Of a DNA stretch of 64,000 nucleotides, positions 63,409-64,000 are shown piece after piece (the first letter of the stretch is position 1; each line of letters starts with the position of its first letter). The position numbers were made by a program, and so were the translations under genes. Origin of the DNA: Chitinophagaceae bacterium IBVUCB1 (GTDB taxonomy: Bacteria > Bacteroidota > Bacteroidia > Chitinophagales > Chitinophagaceae); NCBI GenBank assembly GCA_002127285.1, contig NFUW01000002.1, positions 1,771,630-1,835,629 of the forward strand. Direction: 5' to 3'. Below the pieces are notes generated by a model. The model searched no databases, was not told where the DNA came from, and worked only from the letters and a program-made list of their open reading frames with translations.

Positions 63409-63858
63409 TTACTGCGCCAACAGTTGTTTTACCGTTTCAGAAATCAATTTGCCATCGGCCTTGCCTGCCAGTTGTTTGGTAGCCACGCCCATTACCTTGC
63501 CCATATCGGCAGGTGATGATGCGCCTGTTTGCGCAATGATTTCTTTAATCACTTTTTGCAATTCTTCCGCACTCATTTGTGCCGGCAGAAAACGCTCTAT
63601 GATAGCCAGTTCCTCGCGCTCTTTTACGGCAAGGTCTTCGCGGTTTTGCTGCACGAATATATCTAATGAGTCGCGGCGTTGTTTAGCCATTTTTTGCAGC
63701 ATCTTGGTTTCGTCTGCTTCGGTCATCTCTACGCCGCTGCCCGATGTTTTTTCAATCAGTATAGCCGCTTTGATGGCGCGCAAAGTGCGCAGGGCTGCTT
63801 CGTCTTTAGCACGCATAGCAGCTTTCATTTCTTCCATTACTTTTTGTTCGAGTGCCAT
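63409..63858 (-). CDS. GatB/YqeY domain protein
   Basis: 149 residues, all alpha-helical. It has the YqeY opening MEEMKAAMRAKDEAALRTLR, then the mid part EREELAIIERFLPAQMSAEEL and the tail SPADMGKVMGVATKQLAGKADGK, as in the tRNA-binding tail domain of GatB. YqeY stands alone in many bacteria and may bind tRNA or a protein partner. ATG 63858 is preferred over the TTG at 63870, which lies within a repeat. Confidence 0.9.
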   Translation of the reverse strand: MALEQKVMEEMKAAMRAKDEAALRTLRAIKAAILIEKTSGSGVEMTEADETKMLQKMAKQRRDSLDIFVQQNREDLAVKEREELAIIERFLPAQMSAEELQKVIKEIIAQTGASSPADMGKVMGVATKQLAGKADGKLISETVKQLLAQ

Positions 63859-63861
63859 ATA

Positions 63862-63970
63862 AACCCCCAAACCCCCTAAAGGGGGCTTTTTATTTTAATT
63901 GTTATTGAAAATTTGTTTGTGCATAATTTATTGTAACGCTCGCCTTAAAGCCCCTTTAGGGGTTTGGGGT
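63862..63970. repeat. Facing pair of CCCCCTAAAGGGGG repeat elements
   Basis: One copy (63862-63895) reads ACCCCCAAACCCCC then TAAAGGGGGC and TTTTTA on the plus strand. A second copy (63945-63970) is the same element on the minus strand, slightly shorter (CCCCTAAAGGGG). They face each other across about 50 AT-rich bases, like a REP doublet. Each is a hairpin with a T tract, so each can also terminate transcription. Confidence 0.85.
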
Positions 63971-64000
63971 CTCCTCTTTTTCCAACGCATCACTGGCTTT

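Noticed and set aside
63956-64000. Possible 3' end of a further minus-strand gene (KASDALEKEETPNP then TAA)
   Set aside because: Only 14 codons are visible, the stop lies inside the CCCC repeat, and another frame is also open. It could be the end of the gene upstream of yqeY, but it cannot be supported here.
1-64000. tRNA, rRNA, tmRNA or prophage genes
   Set aside because: I looked for cloverleaf-like and conserved rRNA stretches, integrases and phage structural genes and recognised none, although a dedicated scan (tRNAscan, Infernal) was not possible.

Overview
The window comes from a member of the Bacteroidota, most likely the Chitinophagales/Sphingobacteriia side of the phylum. Four secreted proteins end in type IX secretion (T9SS) sorting domains. 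Promoter-like boxes follow the Bacteroidota TAnnTTTG pattern, often without a Shine-Dalgarno sequence. Family content also fits: GH3-like adenylase, DUF4292, DUF4286, LytTR two-component systems, THX and the LUD-ftsH-rsfS-birA neighbourhood. No phage, transposase, CRISPR array, tRNA or rRNA was recognised, so this reads as ordinary chromosome.

Layout. 1-2.5 kb: truncated ureohydrolase, half-size TSUP transporter, asnS. 2.5-8.4 kb: a giant T9SS adhesin-like protein, a lipoprotein and a T9SS subtilisin. 8.4-16.5 kb: RNA m5C methyltransferase, odhB, mgtC-like, crcB, a TolB-like propeller protein, a small DUF5679-like protein, MBL hydrolase plus UMF1-type MFS transporter, ppa. 16.8-20.7 kb: exbB-exbD-exbD-tonB energising operon followed by an OmpH/Skp chaperone. 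20.7-27.5 kb: APC permease plus PfkB sugar kinase, a lipoprotein, recQ and a GH3-like gene. 27.7-31.8 kb: dut, sugar nucleotidyltransferase, TPR protein and DUF4292 lipoprotein, tightly packed. 31.9-37.4 kb: CDP-sugar genes rfbF-rfbG, a class V PLP enzyme on the other strand, an RmlC-like epimerase and an ALDH7-type dehydrogenase. 37.5-46 kb: META lipoprotein, T9SS metalloprotease, lipoprotein, solitary atpG, another T9SS protein, MacB-like permease, rsgA, DUF4286. 46-50 kb: HU, the 38-residue ribosomal protein THX, NAD-dependent epimerase, adenine deaminase, truncated haemoglobin. 50-54 kb: LytS-like propeller kinase plus LytTR regulator, followed by 21-bp repeats. 54-58.6 kb: LUD protein, a 675-bp repeat-rich gap, ftsH, rsfS and birA. 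58.6-62.3 kb: TMTC-like membrane protein and three carotenoid genes (CruF-like, crtZ, lycopene cyclase). 62.3-63.9 kb: pabA/trpG, cvpA and yqeY on the minus strand.

How it fits together. The ExbB/ExbD/TonB module would power TonB-dependent receptors encoded elsewhere. The T9SS cargos, lipoproteins and OmpH chaperone are cell-envelope functions. The CDP-sugar genes and the epimerase feed surface polysaccharide. The carotenoid genes make a cyclised, hydroxylated membrane pigment, with crtB and crtI outside the window. The rest is housekeeping: translation, nucleotide metabolism, repair and proteolysis.

The most notable non-coding signals are: three 21-bp direct repeats right after the LytTR gene; a dispersed family of CCCCCTAAAGGGGG hairpins; a 32-bp imperfect inverted repeat after ppa; six convergent gene pairs whose stop codons overlap or nearly touch; several nearly leaderless promoter-start arrangements; and a head-to-head pair (rsfS/birA) in which both genes start with TTG. 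I did not find a clear multi-gene defence or otherwise new enzymatic system.
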